The notes beneath the pieces are model-generated. The model was not told the DNA's origin. It made no database searches and saw only the letters and a list, made by a program, of their open reading frames with translations. The translations under genes and the position numbers were made by a program. Positions 62,226 through 64,000 of a DNA stretch of 64,000 nt are shown piece after piece; position 1 is the first letter of the stretch; every line of letters begins with the position of its first letter. Where the stretch lies: positions 124,001 through 188,000 of the forward strand of contig JADJTG010000010.1 of assembly GCA_016711285.1 (NCBI GenBank). The letters run 5' to 3'. This DNA is from Sphingobacteriales bacterium (GTDB lineage Bacteria; Bacteroidota; Bacteroidia; Chitinophagales; UBA2359).

Positions 62226-63467
62226 TTAGCTCGGTATGCGAAAAGTTTTGTTCCAACGGATACGAATTTCGCCGGTGAGCAATTTTTTCAGAAAACCCTT
62301 GCCGTTGTTCGGTGCAGTATCTTCGGTGGAGAGCCATACAAATATGGGCTTTCCTACGATATGATCTTCCGGCACAAAACCCCACATACGCGCATCTTGT
62401 GAGTTGTGGCGATTATCCCCCATCATCCAATAATAATTCATTTTAAAAGTATAAGAAGCCAAAGGTTTGCCGTCTAAAAAAGCCTGCCCGTTTTTGCACT
62501 CAAAAGTGGGATTGTTTTCGAATACTTTAATGGTTCTGCCGTAAATGGCGCAGTTGAGCGGAGTAAGTTGGATTTGGTCGCCTTTTTTGGGAATATACAA
62601 AGGACCGAAGTTGTCGCGATTCCACAACAAAGAATCTATATATGGAAACACCTGCGCATCTTTCTGTTCAGGGGCTTCAAGAATAGGAGTAATGGATTTT
62701 ACGGTGCTGATACTTCTTACTTTTTCGAATGATTTTTCGTTGAGGTGCATCAAAAAACCGCCTTTTTCGGGGCGTGGCATTTCGGTTACACCATATTCGC
62801 GCAAACGCTTTTCGTTGAGAGGAGTGCCATCTGTTTGTACCAAATAAGAAGTTTGTTGCAAAGGCTTCTTTTCGGCAGTTTGCCCGTTTACATACAAAAT
62901 ACCTTGTATAATTTTAATACTATCACCGCCTACTGCCACACAACGTTTTACATAATTTTCGCGTTTGTCCACCGGATAAGTAGTAATATCCAACTGTTGC
63001 AGTGTTTGTTGTTTGCCAATTTCGCGCACAATTTGGTGGTAGCTGATTTGGCTTTGGTAGCGGGTGGTAACGGTATCGCCTTCGGGCCAGTTAAATACCA
63101 CTATATCATTGCGTTTGAGGGGCGAAAAACCGGGCAGCCGCATATAAGGAAGTTGCAGTCCGCCAATGTATGATTTGGTATTTAAAACTGGTAAAGTATT
63201 GTGCACAAAAGGAAAAGAAAGCGGTGTTTGCGGAATACGCGCTCCAAAATGAAACTTAGATACAAACAATTTATCGCCTACCAGCATTGAGCCTTCCATT
63301 GAAGATGTCGGAATGGCATACGATTGTATCACAAAAATATTGATCAAAGGAATGACGATAAACAAAAATATTAAATCAGAAATCCATTGACGTAGATGCG
63401 ATTTTTTCTTGGGTTCGGTATTTCCGCTATAAGAAGTGGGAGTTTCCTTTTTTTTATTAAAAATCAT
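62226..63467 (-). CDS. lepB: Signal peptidase I
   Basis: 413 residues, the long type found in Bacteroidota. One N-terminal membrane helix (LIFLFIVIPLINIFVIQSYA) is followed by the catalytic Ser in PTSSMEGSMLVGDKLFVSKF and the Lys in NYVKRCVAVGGDSIKIIQG, then MGDNRHNSQDARMWGFVPED, the last conserved box. A long insert (about residues 190-320) separates the Lys box from this last box. It cleaves Sec signal peptides, including those of the T9SS cargo proteins in this window. Single gene. Confidence 0.95.
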   Translation of the reverse strand: MIFNKKKETPTSYSGNTEPKKKSHLRQWISDLIFLFIVIPLINIFVIQSYAIPTSSMEGSMLVGDKLFVSKFHFGARIPQTPLSFPFVHNTLPVLNTKSYIGGLQLPYMRLPGFSPLKRNDIVVFNWPEGDTVTTRYQSQISYHQIVREIGKQQTLQQLDITTYPVDKRENYVKRCVAVGGDSIKIIQGILYVNGQTAEKKPLQQTSYLVQTDGTPLNEKRLREYGVTEMPRPEKGGFLMHLNEKSFEKVRSISTVKSITPILEAPEQKDAQVFPYIDSLLWNRDNFGPLYIPKKGDQIQLTPLNCAIYGRTIKVFENNPTFECKNGQAFLDGKPLASYTFKMNYYWMMGDNRHNSQDARMWGFVPEDHIVGKPIFVWLSTEDTAPNNGKGFLKKLLTGEIRIRWNKTFRIPS

Positions 63468-63685
63468 ATATAATAAATGTAGTAATGAAAAATAATTGGG
63501 TGTTGAGTACGTTTAAAACAAACGATATTAATTTTTTTCAGCCCAAAAACGTTATTTTATGATAAAATAATCTTAAATGAACGTTAATTTTATGTTTAAA
63601 AGTGCAAAGATAGAGTTTTGTACTTTTTTTGTACCTAAAAAAATGATTAAAAAACTATAATTATCTCACTTATTCCGTATAAAAT

Positions 63686-64000
63686 ATGAAATATTGTATT
63701 GTCGGTGTTTTAGTTGCCGCATTTTGTTTTTCGTCCTGCTCCAAAAATGATGACCCCCACACGCCGGATTCTCAAAGCCCGCAATTGATTTTTGTGGTAG
63801 CATTTGATGAAAATCAGCCGCGCCTCAATAACATCGGCAATCCGGCTGTAATTGCTGCAGGTAATGCTGCACAAACGCCTGTGTTTCACGGCATTTCGGC
63901 ACATTATTTTGAGTTGGCTGCCAATAAATATACCGCTTTGGGCAAGGGGGCTGTGCTCTACAAAGCTCCCGAAACTACACAGGGCGGCGATGCTGCCATT
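63686..64000 (+). CDS. Lipoprotein, N-terminal part (runs off the window)
   Basis: 105 codons seen. Lipobox FSSC (MKYCIVGVLVAAFCFSSCSK) gives a lipid-anchored start, followed by acidic NDDPHTPDSQ and a beta-rich domain with FDENQPRLNNIGNPAVIAAG, PVFHGISAHYFELAAN and GAVLYKAPETTQGG. It resembles a Bacteroidota lipoprotein family that I cannot name reliably; MbnP-like is a guess. It is divergent from lepB with a 218-bp gap. Confidence 0.7.
   Translation, partial: MKYCIVGVLVAAFCFSSCSKNDDPHTPDSQSPQLIFVVAFDENQPRLNNIGNPAVIAAGNAAQTPVFHGISAHYFELAANKYTALGKGAVLYKAPETTQGGDAAI

Noticed and set aside
1..64000. CRISPR array, rRNA operon or prophage
   Set aside because: No spaced short direct repeats, no rRNA sequence and no phage structural genes were seen.

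Overview
The window comes from a Bacteroidota genome, an AT-rich, gliding/T9SS-type lineage. I cannot place it below phylum with confidence; Saprospirales or Chitinophagales would fit. The signs are several secreted proteins with type IX secretion (T9SS) C-terminal sorting domains (first gene, 5.5-7.2 kb, 11.3-14.5 kb, 25.7-31.8 kb, 56.8-58.8 kb), signal peptides ending in A-Q, almost no Shine-Dalgarno sites, and promoters of the TTTG-N19-TAnnTTTG type. Most of the window is chromosomal and carries no rRNA, CRISPR or prophage.

Layout. 0-3.2 kb: end of a T9SS type B protein, a TlpA-like thioredoxin and a Tyr/Asn-rich secreted protein. 3.3-5.3 kb: tRNA-Ser(GGA) followed by a small decayed islet (dead XRE regulator, frameshifted IS1-family element, live HTH/coiled-coil protein), closed by a degenerate second copy of the tRNA 3' region. 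5.5-11.2 kb: M43 metalloprotease, DAACS symporter, and an OmpA/PD40/SPOR envelope protein. 11.3-16.4 kb: a duplicated family of secreted proteins; the largest is a metzincin-like protease split by two frameshifts. 16.6-25.4 kb: housekeeping genes (pruA, clpC, STAS protein, rnz, methyltransferase, GNAT) and a dihydroorotase-like protein that has lost most metal ligands. 25.7-31.8 kb: three tandem paralogous T9SS cargo proteins, one with an in-frame TGA and two with nearly identical 3' ends.

31.9-54.1 kb is a surface-polysaccharide locus. gmd and fcl (GDP-L-fucose) run leftward with an AlkD-like gene. An ABC exporter pair (Wzm/Wzt type) runs rightward and is followed by methyltransferases, glycosyltransferases, a WbsX-like protein, an epimerase, galE, five sulfotransferase genes (two broken), and a contiguous aminotransferase / fold-III PLP decarboxylase / ATP-grasp triad. 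Base composition changes sharply inside wzt, from about 60% to about 23% GC, so the substrate-recognition domain appears to have been exchanged together with the downstream glycan genes. The product is inferred to be an ABC-exported, fucose-containing, probably sulfated and methyl-capped glycan. 54.2-64 kb: GH31 glucosidase, PhoD-like phosphatase with T9SS tail, NtrC-type regulator, mscL, holA, lepB and the start of a lipoprotein.

A recurring feature is that at least eight genes are broken by what look like single-base losses, mostly in homopolymer runs. They are annotated here as interrupted genes, but sequencing or assembly error must be excluded before calling them real pseudogenes.
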